DNA of 64,000 bases from Symbiodinium kawagutii (Eukaryota > Sar > Dinophyceae > Suessiales > Symbiodiniaceae): positions 235,594 through 299,593 of the forward strand of contig VSDK01011610.1 of NCBI GenBank assembly GCA_009767595.1, read 5' to 3'. The notes beneath the pieces are model-generated. The model did not search any database and was not told the origin of the DNA. It was given only the letters and a program-made list of their open reading frames with translations. This document shows, piece by piece, positions 11,401-21,494 of this stretch; position 1 is the stretch's first letter; each line of letters starts with the position of its first letter. Both the position numbers and the translations under genes were made by a program.

Positions 11401-14111
11401 CACCGCTGGCCCCAGAAAGTCAGATGCACCGCCCAATCTGATTTGGAGCGACTGCATCGATCGTATCGTCGTGCCGTTGTGCGTCACGTTTTTTCGACCG
11501 CTCCACACCTGGTGGGCTCGAGTTCGTTCAGGAGGATCTCTTTGAGAGCGCTCGAATCTACATCGAGAGTTCGGGTCGACCTTTCAATTACCTTCCCACG
11601 GAGGCTGAGGCGAGGGCAGATGCAACGATTGGAGCATGACACCGTTGTTGGAGAAGCGATTTGTCAAAACCAGCATCAACAAGCATCAGCCAACCACAAC
11701 CATCAACCATCACCAACCATCACCAACCATCAATCACCAACCAGAATCATCAACCATCAATCACCAACATATCCATAACCATCAATCACCACCCCTAATT
11801 ACTCATCAACCCTCCTCCCCAGGTGTCACAGCAGATTCGCGAGCGACGCAGCGAGCAGCTGCAGAAGGAGAAAGAGATGCAAGAAGCGGCGGCCACCACT
11901 CAGCAGGCCGGGCGACTGCGCCGGCCAACGGGCCGCTGGCCCCGTGGTGGCAGTTCCAAACGGCTGAGCCGTAGCTCCAGTTGCAGCTGGTGGTTGATCC
12001 TTTCGGGCGGTGATGAAAATACCAGCTGATGCAGGTCATTGTTGATGAATGATGAGTCATCAAATGTCTCGTTTTGAAGCACTCTTTTTTCTTGGATGTC
12101 ATGAATGGTTTACAATGGTTTTCATGTGTATATTGAATTTAGCTTCAGTGTTCAATGGTTTTTATACTTATCTTGAAATTAGCCTCAGGTTTCAATGGCT
12201 CTCAGATTTATCTTGAAGTTGGCTTCAGTGTTCAGTGGTTCTCAGATTTGTCTTGAAATTAACTTCAGTGTTCAGTGGTGTATATTTATCTTGAATTTGG
12301 CTCAAGTTGTGAAATTCTCCACTGTTGTCAATGATGACCTTTCAGACCTGCGAACTATTGTTTTGATGTTGCCATCGCAGTTTTGGAGAGCTTGGGACTC
12401 AGATTGGCCTACTTGTTTGGTTCATCTGCAAATTTTCCTTCGGATAGGTTTGCTGGTGTTTCTAGTCTTGGTCCATTTTCAGTGTTTGTGTCCTGGTCAC
12501 GAACAAACTGATGACTCATTGCTGGTCGTTGTCTACTTTGCTTACATACTCACAGTTTGCTTCTGATCGTGTTTGAAGATTTTGGATGTATTTCTTTGTA
12601 TGTATTTGTTTGATGATCTTTGTTTGATGTTTGTGAATGAAGCTGTTGAGCTTGTCTGATGTTTGTGAATTGATGTGTCACTGAGTTCATTGCAGCGGCA
12701 CGGCCAGGACCATGAAGCAGAGCAGCTTCAAGAGCAGCAACGGCACGAGACGCGCCTGCAGATGGTGGCGGAGCATGAGGCCCCCTGTGGGCGATCCTAG
12801 GATCTGCAGTGCTGGGGTTCAGCTGGGAATGTAGGGGGCTGTTGATCGATTCAAGTACCAAACCACTCAGAAATCGTCATTCTTCACAAGGAAGCTGTGC
12901 AATGTTGGTGTTTCACAAGAACTATTTTACGGAGCCATCAGCAAGCTACACAGAAAAAAATTGTATATGCACATGAATTCAAGGTTCTATAGCATCTATA
13001 GCATTGGTATGCCCATAATATGCATGTCCGTATGTGTGGAGGAACCTGTATACTTTGCAGCTTTTTGTATTCGTTGCTCATTGTTGTTATGCATTTGTAT
13101 CTGCATACATGTGCGTGTGCACATTATTTCAGGCTATGTTGAGATGGTCATGGAGAGAGCGAGATATTTTTTTGGATGGATGGATGGATGGATGGATGGA
13201 TTAGGTAAGTAGATAGGTAGAAAGATAGATAATTACTGCAGATGAATGACAGATGACATTTGCATCTTATTTTTCTAATTGAGAACGAATTGTATACCTT
13301 AGTTCATGATGTTCCAAGCGGTTTTGAGCAACAACTGCGCCGCTCCCGTCCTACCGAAGGCTCTTCAGCAGAAGCTTGCTCAGCTTCCACTGCGGGAGTA
13401 TTTGATGAAGTGTGTTGGCTTCCAATTCAGCGATAGAGGGAAGGTCCTCCATCCGTTCCAATCATGTTCTGTGTGGTCAGTGTTTGGACTCCAAGTCTTG
13501 ATACTTTTGTTTGATTTGAATTTGTTTCTTCGCTATGTTTAAGCGCGGTGTGTTTGCATCTTGCTGTGCAATGCTACACGCCCTTGACCAGGGGCTATGC
13601 CACACTAGGATCATTTGCTGTGTCAATCTCTACCAGCATCAACAGGGTGTGTCAAAGGTGTGCCCGCAAGGGTCGTACCTGGAGCGACATGGCTGCTGGC
13701 ATGTGGTTCTGCCGGTGCCGCAGGTACATGGTGCCGGACCTCACTGAGGGACTCATAGAAGTTTGCAAGGTGAGAAGCAGTGGGACTTGGGAGCACAGAC
13801 ACATGAAGTCCCCAAGGCTCGGCTGATCAAAGATACCCTGGATTCGAACAATTTCCAGCGACAAGAGCGGAAAAGACAAATAATTTGGGGATTCCAAACT
13901 CCTAAAAAAATCTATAGGAGAATGAATCTCCAGGAATTGGGTTTGCTAATGTTTACAGGAGCGACTTGGGCAGAATGGCTAGGAGTGGCTAGGTGCTGAT
14001 CGCGCGCTACCGCAACTGCGGTCGCAGGTGCTTCCAGACAACCCGGTGGACTACCTGGCGAACTACTTGGAGGAGCACGCCGCTGCTAGACTGAACAGCT
14101 GGTCATGGTGA
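1275..14111 (+). CDS. AK7: Adenylate kinase 7-like axonemal protein (22 exons placed)
   Basis: AK7 proteins are ciliary/flagellar and carry an adenylate kinase domain (ATP + AMP to 2 ADP). Conserved blocks of the family appear in the right order on this strand, and most join in phase: 1275-1334, 1560-1622, 1890-1940, 2138-2190, 2754-2833, 3072-3181, 3633-3754, 3947-4028, 4922-5014, 5655-5717, 6128-6220, 7054-7140, 7877-7937, 8282-8349, 9489-9559, 10708-10821, 11532-11609, 11823-11906, 12696-12779, 13360-13409, 13724-13769, 14028-14111 (stop TGA). Domain order is SDR/epimerase-like, P-loop kinase, coiled coil, Dpy-30 motif, as in animal AK7. The first exon(s) and small exons in 5015-5654, 6221-7053 and 9560-10707 are not resolved. 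Donors are GT, GC and, in a few introns, GA. Exon ends at 8349, 10821 and 11609 have alternatives within 12 bp. Confidence 0.85.
2313..2459. repeat. (GAT)n microsatellite
   Basis: About 147 bp of nearly uninterrupted GAT/GAC triplets. It sits in an AK7-like intron (2191-2753). The poly-Asp and poly-His readings are artefacts of the triplet, not protein. Confidence 0.95.
3822..3875. mobile_element. Family A inverted-repeat element, short copy
   Basis: A 54-bp degenerate copy between two AK7-like exons. It opens GGTTGGTTGAC and closes GTTGCAACCACCAACC, the same ends as the copies at 9368 and 10547, although here the left end has drifted. No target duplication is seen. Confidence 0.5.
5655..9559 (+). 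other. AK7: AK7-like gene, adenylate kinase core exon block
   Basis: Exon 5655-5717 (GLLANLRTIADEF) joins in phase 2 to 6128-6220, which carries the Walker A loop: the junction reads LRIIIAGPPASGKSNLAKAV. Exon 7054-7140 has a strong acceptor (tctctttcag) and donor (gtaaga) and joins 7877-7937 to give NALVNHLLRAKEMTSG. Exon 7877-7937 ends in GYVLDAG across a GC donor to 8282, where GFAEVEKLF and an acidic stretch follow. Exon 9489-9559 (EEPVEGEDVAPSPPKMERRL) fits the acidic insert seen before the next kinase block. The usual DG-F-P motif after GYVLD is replaced by AGGIG at this junction, so catalytic competence is uncertain. The lid-side exon between 9559 and 10708 is missing from my model. 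Confidence 0.8.
9368..9469. mobile_element. Family A MITE-like element
   Basis: A 102-bp element with an 11-bp perfect terminal inverted repeat: GGTTGGTGGTT at the left, AACCACCAACC at the right. It has no coding capacity. Its right end is 19 bp upstream of the acceptor of AK7-like exon 9489. No clear target duplication. Confidence 0.75.
10547..10654. mobile_element. Family A MITE-like element with target duplication
   Basis: A 108-bp element with the same 11-bp terminal inverted repeat as the copy at 9368. It is flanked by AGCTTGACT (10538-10546) and AGCTTGAGT (10655-10663), an 8-of-9 target duplication. The interior differs from the 9368 copy except near the ends and a shared GGTTGACAAG segment. 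It lies in the intron just before AK7-like exon 10708. Confidence 0.8.
11690..11793. repeat. CAACCATCACC-type minisatellite
   Basis: Degenerate tandem copies of ACCATCAACCATCACCA fill most of the 213-bp intron between AK7-like exons 11532-11609 and 11823-11906. Confidence 0.8.
12113..12313. repeat. About 41-bp minisatellite, five degenerate units
   Basis: Units beginning TTCAATGG or TTCAGTGG and ending CTTGAAATTAGCCTCAG recur at about 41-bp spacing in an AK7-like intron (11907-12695). The last unit ends TTTGGCTCAAG, which resembles the 3' end of the spliced leader but is explained by the repeat. Confidence 0.75.
13174..13201. repeat. (GGAT)n microsatellite
   Basis: Six or seven GGAT units in an AK7-like intron, directly after a GGAGAGAGCGAG motif that resembles the family D tail. 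Confidence 0.9.
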
Positions 14112-15394
14112 TCCACAGGGGCTGGTTCTACCAGTTATGACTGGACCAATTGACCTTGCACTGATCAAATAAGGTTTCTTCATGTAGGGAGCCCCCCAAG
14201 TATGGCTGGTTGATTACTATATATGACTAACATTGGTTGATTCAGGGCTCCTCCAATGTGAAAAACATCCATATTGAGCGGTGCTCAGGCCACCGTTAGC
14301 TTTTTAGGTTGGAGATATCAGATTTGGTGATGTGATGATATGTAAGGTGTGCATTGGTGGCATGTTGCATGACTGAGGCAGCACCTCCGGCTGAGCAAGA
14401 CGTTCAGGGAAGGGCAGGAAGATGGGTTGGGCGGAACAGGCACTTCCCTCCATAGGCGATTGCGTGCACGCAGCATGAGTCGAACGCTGGTGTGGAACAT
14501 GGCTGTTATGCTTACTTCAGTGTCATCACCAAGCACTACTTTGCTAGCTGCTGGCAGTGCCAGGCAGATACCATGCTACATCTTGGTTGTCAGAATTTCT
14601 TTGAAATTATATTTTCGTTGACTATCTCAATATCATCAATTCTTGGCACCTGGTGGTTGCATGTGGTTGCTGCCTATCATTTTTGATCTCGGTTACCTTT
14701 GGCCTATGGCAGATTTAACCACCTTGCTACACCGAAAACGCCCATGCTGCGGCTCAAGTCTCACTCCGGCCTGGCAAGACGTCCAGCCGAAAACTGACGC
14801 AGACGCTATGTGTTTGAAATCCAGCTGTTGCGCTGTGGGTGACGCCAGGGAGACATGAAAGCCACCCACGGGCCCTGGGAACCCAAGCCATGAAGCAAAT
14901 GTGTTTCGTTTGTTTTGTAAGGAAAGGATGATTTTTTGGGGGAGGCCTTGTACTGCGTTATGATAATCCAATGAAAGGCGTGGATGTCATGCCGAGGAAA
15001 AGTCTCATGGCTGTCAAGTAGGCTTGGGTTCTATTAAGATATGGGACTTGGAAAACCTTGGTCAGGTAATCCAAGAAATGAACATCCAGTCATCCACCCC
15101 AATCTTACGCTGGAATAAACATTTGCATGAGTTTGCTTGACATACTTCATTTCCACTTGGGACAACCCTGTGGAAGAAAAATCAAATTGAGCGCGGCAAG
15201 GCATCAGCTCGTATGGGCCCTCAGGGCTGGTGTCAGCCATGGCGAATTTCCGCTTTGTTCGGTGGTGGTCCCCCCCGAAGACAAGCTATTTTTTGGGAGG
15301 AAATCCAAGTAAAGAAATTGAACTAACAAAACACCAATATTGATATATATATATATTTATATATAGATATTTATTTAATATATATTTTATATAT

Positions 15395-15430
<36 letters not shown>

Positions 15431-15652
15431 GATTGGGAACACCCGCCAGGCACCAACCATTGATGATATTGACGGATCTATGGAAGCATTCGGCCACAAA
15501 AACGATGATTTTCACCGAAAGGTGACCTTTCTGGAGACCTTTGGTTCCAGCAACTAACGTGGCGTGCGCCCTTCACCATGAGCCATCCATTCACCATGGT
15601 GAAAGGACGCCCAGAGACTTCATTTTTGACTTGTGTGATTTACCACTTGCAG
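14112..15652. other. Spacer after AK7-like gene
   Basis: No gene is supported. One candidate + strand exon at about 15178-15312 has two plausible frames (GEFPLCSVVVPPEDKLFFG in one) and cannot be assigned. An AT-rich repeat follows at 15339-15430. A perfect 14-bp palindrome, TTCACCATGGTGAA, lies near 15591-15604. Confidence 0.4.
15339..15430. repeat. AT-rich (TA)n tract
   Basis: About 90 bp almost purely of A and T in alternating TA runs broken by single G or C. Confidence 0.9.
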
Positions 15653-16531
15653 CTGTATGAAACCATGACCCGTATCCGTGACGATAAGTAATTATTGTAT
15701 ATGATTGAGCATTTTTTAGCCACTTCTACTGTTTGCATATGACCTTAAGGTGTATCTAAAGTCTTCTAAAGTATGGATGAATATGGGATAACCATGGGAT
15801 AACCATGGATACCCTTTTTTTGGTACCAACAATGACCTTGAAGTATCCTTGAGGGCCTTTGGTTGACGCGCAGTCGACATCATGGAGCCGAGGCTGGAGA
15901 GATCGACGCAAGCCGGCTAGTGCCCTGCAAAGATCGACTGGTATGACCAGGGGATGGGTCCATGACGGCCATGAGTAGGCCATGGGTACGCCTTGTTGGA
16001 GGTATCGTATTCCAGTAGTCATATTGGGCCATAATGTATGATATAGATTGCTATAGTATGTGAAAACCACATATTACTGAAACAAGGTAGGTGAACATGC
16101 GAACACAGATACCTCGTCTATTATGATCTATTCGTTTTGGGATGTGAAGGTCTCCAGGGGTACACAGCCTCGGCACACGGCATGATGTTATGGTGGAATA
16201 TGATCAAATGACCTGACACGTGATCTCTGAAAATGTTTTGAAGGATGTGATCAACGATATGCTGCAACAATGTGATCATGGTTGTCTTTTTGCCCATGCA
16301 TACAAAAACACAAAACTTCTCGTTCATGATGTCTGTGGGCATGCGAGGTCAAGAGGTTTCATGGGATTTCCATTCCAAAGATTTCCAAGGGCATTCGACA
16401 TGTTGATTTGTTTTCTGTGAATTGGGTTGTTGGACCGTTGGACCTAGCCAAATGTGGCCTGAGGCCTCTTTGATGGAGAACAGACCGGACTTGGTGCAGA
16501 CCCTCCAGGGTGCCTTCATGGAGGCAGGCTT
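15653..16531 (+). CDS. Unknown protein, three exons in phase
   Basis: I do not recognise the family. Exon 15653-15687 (acceptor ccacttgcag, donor gtaatt) reads LYETMTRIRDD; 15874-15940 (acceptor gcgcag, donor gtatga) reads HHGAEAGEIDASRLVPCKD; the third starts at 16464 after cctgag and reads ASLMENRPDLVQTLQGAFME. Junction phases agree (2 then 0), giving about 60 continuous residues of soluble, mildly acidic, helix-prone protein. The end of the third exon is uncertain (possible GC or GA donors near 16516-16531). It probably continues both ways: the same strand as its neighbours and no start or stop seen. Confidence 0.5.
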
Positions 16532-16539
16532 ATTAGGAT

Positions 16540-19500
16540 GGCATCCCAGCTTCAGAATTCTGGATTAGTTTTCCAAAAACAATTATGAAAGGAAACATGA
16601 ACCATGGAACAAATCGAAAAATCTGATAATTCTTGAGGCGATGTACTTCAAACAGATCAGAAGGGTATACGATCTAGGGGTGTTTAAGATGGAGCACGCC
16701 TGGACAGCGGTGTCATGTCAGCAGCTGGTTGTGGCGGATAGGGATGGCTGGTGATTCATGGCATACCGCTGGGGTTGCCCCACGCCTTCATCTCCCACGA
16801 AGGGTGGACCTGTCCATGTCAATCAATGTAGTACTTCATTCCAACAAAATCAATTTCGTCATATGTACCAGTCCATTGAACCATACTTGTGTGCGTGTGC
16901 GCATGTGTGTGCCATAGCGTTTGTCCATGTTTGTCCTGTTTTTTGTGTGTCAAAGTTCATGTCATGGTTGTTATCCATCATTGCCGTATCATTTGTCCTC
17001 TCTTATCACTTCCTACAGCCTGATTCTGCAGCAACTAGATATTTCAAACCGCTTGACCCAGTGGGTAATTGTTTGTTTTGAGTCCCTCTGAGTTGTGTTG
17101 TTTGGGAAAGGTTCTATTTATTTACCATCATTTTATCGCGCACATATTTACAATTCTCATCATCATGCAACCAGCTCTTTATCGAAACATCGTAATTTAT
17201 TCATGAATAATGGGTGATCCTACTCTATATCTCGTTGATATTTGAGCACTTAGGAGAGGCCACAGCACCGTGAAAACGGCATTGAATAAATCCAAATCAA
17301 AAATAAACCATCAGAAATTTTTGACCATAGCTAAAGATTTGCCCCCCAAATTGGTGGTTGATTCAGTTTATTGGTGGCTTGTCCAATTTTGACCATCCCA
17401 AATTGGTGGACCTTTCATTGCAAACTGGTGAGACCTGAGTCCTGAGCTGTCGATCAGGCAAATCCCGGGACAGATGCTGGACAGGCGCGGGGTCCATGGT
17501 GTTATCCTGTGCCTTGGCCGTTGGTGCCGGCCAACTGCCATGGTGACCTGGTGCTTCGAAGTTGTTGATTGGTTTTAAGGACCATTACTTGCCATGACCA
17601 TCATGACCATCATGACCATCATGACCATCATGACCATCATGACCATTATCAATCATGTCTTAATAAGTTCTTGATCACTGGAGACTTTGCCTGAAGGAAT
17701 CTCATGTTTGAAGGGGATTGCAGTTGTGATTTCCTGTAGGTTTAGCACCTCATGCGTCCAGCACGGATGTTCAGCGCAGATGGTCCAGTTTGGGTAGCAA
17801 CCACCCTGCGCAGTTGAATGGTCTGAACTTGGCAGAGGCTGCGATTCAGGCGCTGCTGGTTGCGCCGCGTGTTTTGTTCATTTTTTGTGATGCGATAACT
17901 CGGGGAACACCGATCCACAGCTTGTCATGTACCACATTGGTACGACAGAACTCTTCAGTTTGAGTGTAGGATACATAAGGATCTTCAGGCTCAACTCAAG
18001 TCGGTTCATGGTGAGCCTTCACAGCGCGAAGAGTGCCTCAAGCCAGAAGCATGCCGATGAAGTGGAGGGAATGGCAATTATTGACCTAATAATTGTTGAG
18101 TTACAAGAAATGGTCATTTATACGATTACAATCACGCTTTTCAAAAAGTTTGGAAGCTACGGGCCCTGTCACAGCAATGGTTCCAAACGTAAGGAACCGC
18201 ATGTGCTGTCTGCCTTTGTCGGGATCCCAGAACTTGAGGTGCTTTTCTCACCTTGGGGGGAGTGGCATGATTCCGATCCCTAAGATACCAATGGTGGTTT
18301 CCATTTGATTATCCAGCTGGAAAACGTTGTCAGCTGTAACTTTGGATCATGTGTGGGGTATTATTCACAGTACTTACTCTGATTGAGTATGGTAGGAAAT
18401 GATACGAAATGATCGCTTTGGATAGTTGAGATGTTGGGTGTACAACCAGTCATGGACATCCATTGCTTCCGGCAGTTTGTCAGCGGAAGGATCTGACGCG
18501 GCCGTGTGGCTTAAGTCACGTCCACTCAACTTTACTCTCGTTTTGCCGCATGGGTCACTGTACCTTTCCATGTTGATCTTCATCCTGGCTGTGGCAGCGG
18601 CTGAGCCCTGGAAATTTGACCTGGCTTGCCATGATGGCACTGGATCTTCTGCCTCCCATTTACTGCAGCGGAACTCACGAATGATGAGGACTTTCCGCTG
18701 AGGGCAGGGTTCTGACTCCTGACTTGCCCTTCGAAGCTGCGAAGGAAACGAGGTCTACTGATTTTGAAGGTATGTTGAGAAGATGGGGCCCAAGCTAGCT
18801 TGGAAGCTGTGCCATGGATTTATTCGAGCATTCTAGCTTTGCATAAGACCGATTTGGGCAGAATTGCAAGTTCACATGTTCTTTAGTTTGGTGGGAAAAG
18901 TTGGCACTGTATTGACATGATACATTTGTATTGAGACATTGGTGCGTCACACTTTAGCCGTTGTACTCTCCGAAATGCAGCTTGCATTTTGACTGTTTTG
19001 ACCGCTTAAGTGGTGGGATGGGGCAGTTGTGTCAGTGCTGCGGTTTACCAGGAGCGCCAGCAACAGAGACGCCATTTTGCAAGGCAATCAAGTTGCCTCA
19101 GGCTGTGGCAATCTGCAGCACTCTGACAGCATGATAGTGTCAGGGTGGGTGCGGTGATTCCTATGGTGCCCCATGATTTCGCAAGACTTTCTCAGTTAAA
19201 CATTCAGATCCTGTTGGGTGATGCTGCTTTGGCAGGGCAGTTTCTGAGATGGAGCAACCAATCCAGGTTGGACACTTTCATATATGGACAGGAGTTTGGG
19301 AGATTGTTGAAGGGGCTATGAAATGAGATGCTTGCTTGGTTGCTTCGTCGGTTGGTTGTGTGGTTTCTTGCCTGTTTTGTGAGTGCTTTCTTGTTTTATT
19401 TCAGGAGTGGTTTCTTGTTTGCTCCATTGCTATTTTTTTTAGTTTCTGTTGTATTGTTTGTTTCGCAACTTAGGTTTGCTGGTGCATATGTATTTTCGAA

Positions 19501-19657
19501 ATATATTCATACAATTTTGATAGACTCATTGCTATTGTTCCATCTGCACATATGTATTTACACATTCATGTGTATGTATAAATTCATATATACATACATG
19601 ATCAATTATGATCATATATGTGGATGTCCTGCTTGTGCGAATGCTTTCACTCCAAGG
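16540..19657 (+). other. Spacer or long introns with weak candidate exons
   Basis: No gene is firmly supported. Weak + strand exon candidates are 17823-17885 (LNGLNLAEAAIQALLVAPRV after cctgcgcag), about 18010-18075 (SAKSASSQKHADEVEGMA) and 19042-19084 (ERQQQRRHFARQS after ttaccag). T-rich stretches near 16920-17010 and 19320-19520 give long open frames that look like intron read-through. Confidence 0.3.
17593..17646. repeat. 9-bp tandem repeat (CATGACCAT)n
   Basis: About six near-perfect CATGACCAT units between 17593 and 17646. Confidence 0.95.
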
Positions 19658-19760
19658 ATTCCGGAGGTGCCGGCACTTGTCGCTCTTCCTCTGAGATGCT
19701 TGGCAGCAACTGAGAGCTGTGCACCGGGCCAAGACGCATGCGTGATCCATGGAGAGACTA
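19658..19760 (+). CDS. Candidate exon, unknown
   Basis: After the acceptor ctccaag, the frame reads IPEVPALVALPLRCLAATE and on through two more cysteines (CAPGQDAC). Its GC content and codon use contrast with the T-rich sequence on the left. Family B element 19811-19921 follows within 60 bp. The gene it belongs to is not known; it may be an upstream exon of the sulfotransferase-like gene. Confidence 0.35.
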
Positions 19761-19810
19761 AAGCTACTGGTACACGGTGTATGCCCAAAGATTTTGATTT
19801 AGATAGATAT

Positions 19811-19921
19811 GGCTATGGGTCAAAATTAACCCACCAATAATGGGGGATAATAACCAACAATAATAGGGAAAACAATGGTTAATGATAGGGGAACCAGGGG
19901 TACAGGGTTTTGACCCACAGC
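19811..19921. mobile_element. Family B MITE-like element
   Basis: A 111-bp element opening GGCTATGGGTCAAAA and closing TTTTGACCCACAGC, an inverted repeat with one mismatch. The interior has GGGGGATAATAACCAACAATAA and GGGGTACAGGG, shared with the copies at 49790 and 55723. No coding capacity. Confidence 0.8.
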
Positions 19922-20757
19922 AACATTGATATTTGCCTAAAGATTCTATATTCTGCATGTATACACAAACATGCGCGTGTGTGTGTGCGCGTGCTTTAAT
20001 TTTAGAATCATCAATGATAGGATCATGGATATACTGCATTCGCAAAGGCTTGTTTTATGCTTTTCTTTGCGCTGAGGAAATATCACGTGGCTACATTTTC
20101 CCAAAGCAGGGACCAGCTTCCTCGCGACCATTTGGAACTATGCCTGCACCCGAAGGTCTCACCGGCCCGGATTGCATCAACAAGATCATCACATATCATC
20201 ATTCATTGTTGAAGCCACACCATTTTTCTCCATGTAAATGGCACACCATTTCCCCACTTTCATCATGAGTAGGTATTCAAAACCACCAGAAATCATGATC
20301 GTTCCGGTGAGGAAGTCAGGATTTTAAAAGTAAATCAATGCTACAGAGCCCAGCACGCCCCAAGGATGGGCTCAAAATCCTCCCAAGATGCTTGTTTGGT
20401 TGACCGACGGTCGGTTTTGGCAGGACTTTGGCATTAGCGTGTTACATACAGTTTCACAGCACATGCAAAGCTAATGATTCCTGTTCTATTTTGTTAACGT
20501 TAAGATTCTGAGATGTCAGTTTAAGGCATATGCATGTAATAATGACACAGCGTGTGTATGTATATATGTCTTTGCATTTTTTACATAGAATAAATATATC
20601 GATAATACAATGTTTGATCAACCATTTAGCGTTTTGCTTGCAAATATTCATTGATACTCATACTAAGAAATACATACTCTCAATACATATATTTGTATAT
20701 ATATCTTTATAGGTATATGTATACGTTTTCCTGTCGGAATTTGAGTATCACTGCCCA

Positions 20758-20905
20758 AGGCCAGACACCAGACACGGTGCCAGGACACCCCTGGACTTAG
20801 CCGTCAGCCCTCGGGCTGTGCCGGGCTGCGAGCAATGTTACGATGTGGCGTTGATGGATCGGTACCCTGTGGATGACTACTGTGAGGACAGGGAGCGGAG
20901 GGCCA
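20758..20905 (+). CDS. Candidate exon, cysteine-containing unknown protein
   Basis: After the acceptor tgcccaag, the frame encodes TPLDLAVSPRAVPGCEQCYD followed by VALMDRYPVDDYCEDRERR. Aspartate/tyrosine-rich composition, high GC and clean AG|G and AGG|GC borders support a real exon. The spacing CEQC...YC could bind a metal or form disulphides, but I know no matching family. It has no ATG and would be missed by start-based calling. The next + strand gene is the sulfotransferase-like one. Confidence 0.5.
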
Positions 20906-21494
20906 TGGTCAATAAGCAATGGTTCACTCGTGGCTAAGGAATGGTAAATGATTAGCTAAGGAATGGTAAATATGACTAATAATGAGCTATAAGTAATGCT
21001 AAATGATGATAATGATGGTGAGTTTGGCTGGTGGTTGGGAGTGAGGCCAGGAGCCGTTGGGGGTCTTCTGGCCACTGGCCCGGCTTGATACCGGGCAGCC
21101 AGGCCAGGAGCGGCCCACAAGAGGGTTCGTTCACCAAATGGTAGGTGAGCTTGGCAATGGTTTGTGATTGTAGCGTTTAATAGCTGGCACACTGAAATTC
21201 AAGGACTTTTCAGCACATCGGCAGCCCATCTTCAAAGGAGATTCCACGGGCTGTTCCACTACTTCGCATGAGCTCCCCCTGCTCAGTACATACAGCAGGC
21301 GTGCAGAATTAGAGGTAACTCATGGTGAATCATTTTGTCCATGTCGCTGACCTGACACTGTGCGAGCAAATTCCTTCCGTACTGCGTATTGAGAATGGCT
21401 CAGATGCTGAAGAGGTTGAGTTGGTCAGTTGCCACTCTAAGATATGCTAAGATCACCTCACAGATCTCACACCTCAGCGACCTGGTCGTTCCAG

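Larger units (their letters stand above)
10708..14111 (+). other. AK7: AK7-like gene, coiled-coil and Dpy-30 exon block
   Basis: Exon 10708-10821 carries SLQDFFQDVANKGVL and LPIAGKDE; 11532-11609 continues EDLFESARIYIESSGRPFNY, matching the end of the AK7 kinase domain with almost no length difference. Exons 11823-11906 and 12696-12779 are charged, Q/E/R-rich and helical (coiled coil). Exon 13360-13409 gives LPLREYLMK, 13724-13769 YMVPDLTEGLIEVCK and 14028-14111 VLPDNPVDYLANYL then the stop: the carboxy-terminal AK7/Dpy-30-type motif used for docking in axonemal complexes. The junction 13409/13724 (ATG AA|G TAC) restores LMKYMVP exactly. The 10815 or 10821 end of the first exon is a GA-versus-GT donor choice. 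Confidence 0.85.

Noticed and set aside
12290-12313. TTTGGCTCAAG as a spliced-leader relic
   Set aside because: It is the variant end of the fifth unit of a local minisatellite.
17585-17650. CRISPR-like repeat array
   Set aside because: The CATGACCAT units are directly adjacent 9-mers without spacers, in a eukaryotic genome.
19328-19840. 170-codon plus frame beginning with a hydrophobic, signal-like stretch
   Set aside because: The left part is T-rich intron-like sequence; only the GC-rich part from about 19658 is kept as a candidate exon.
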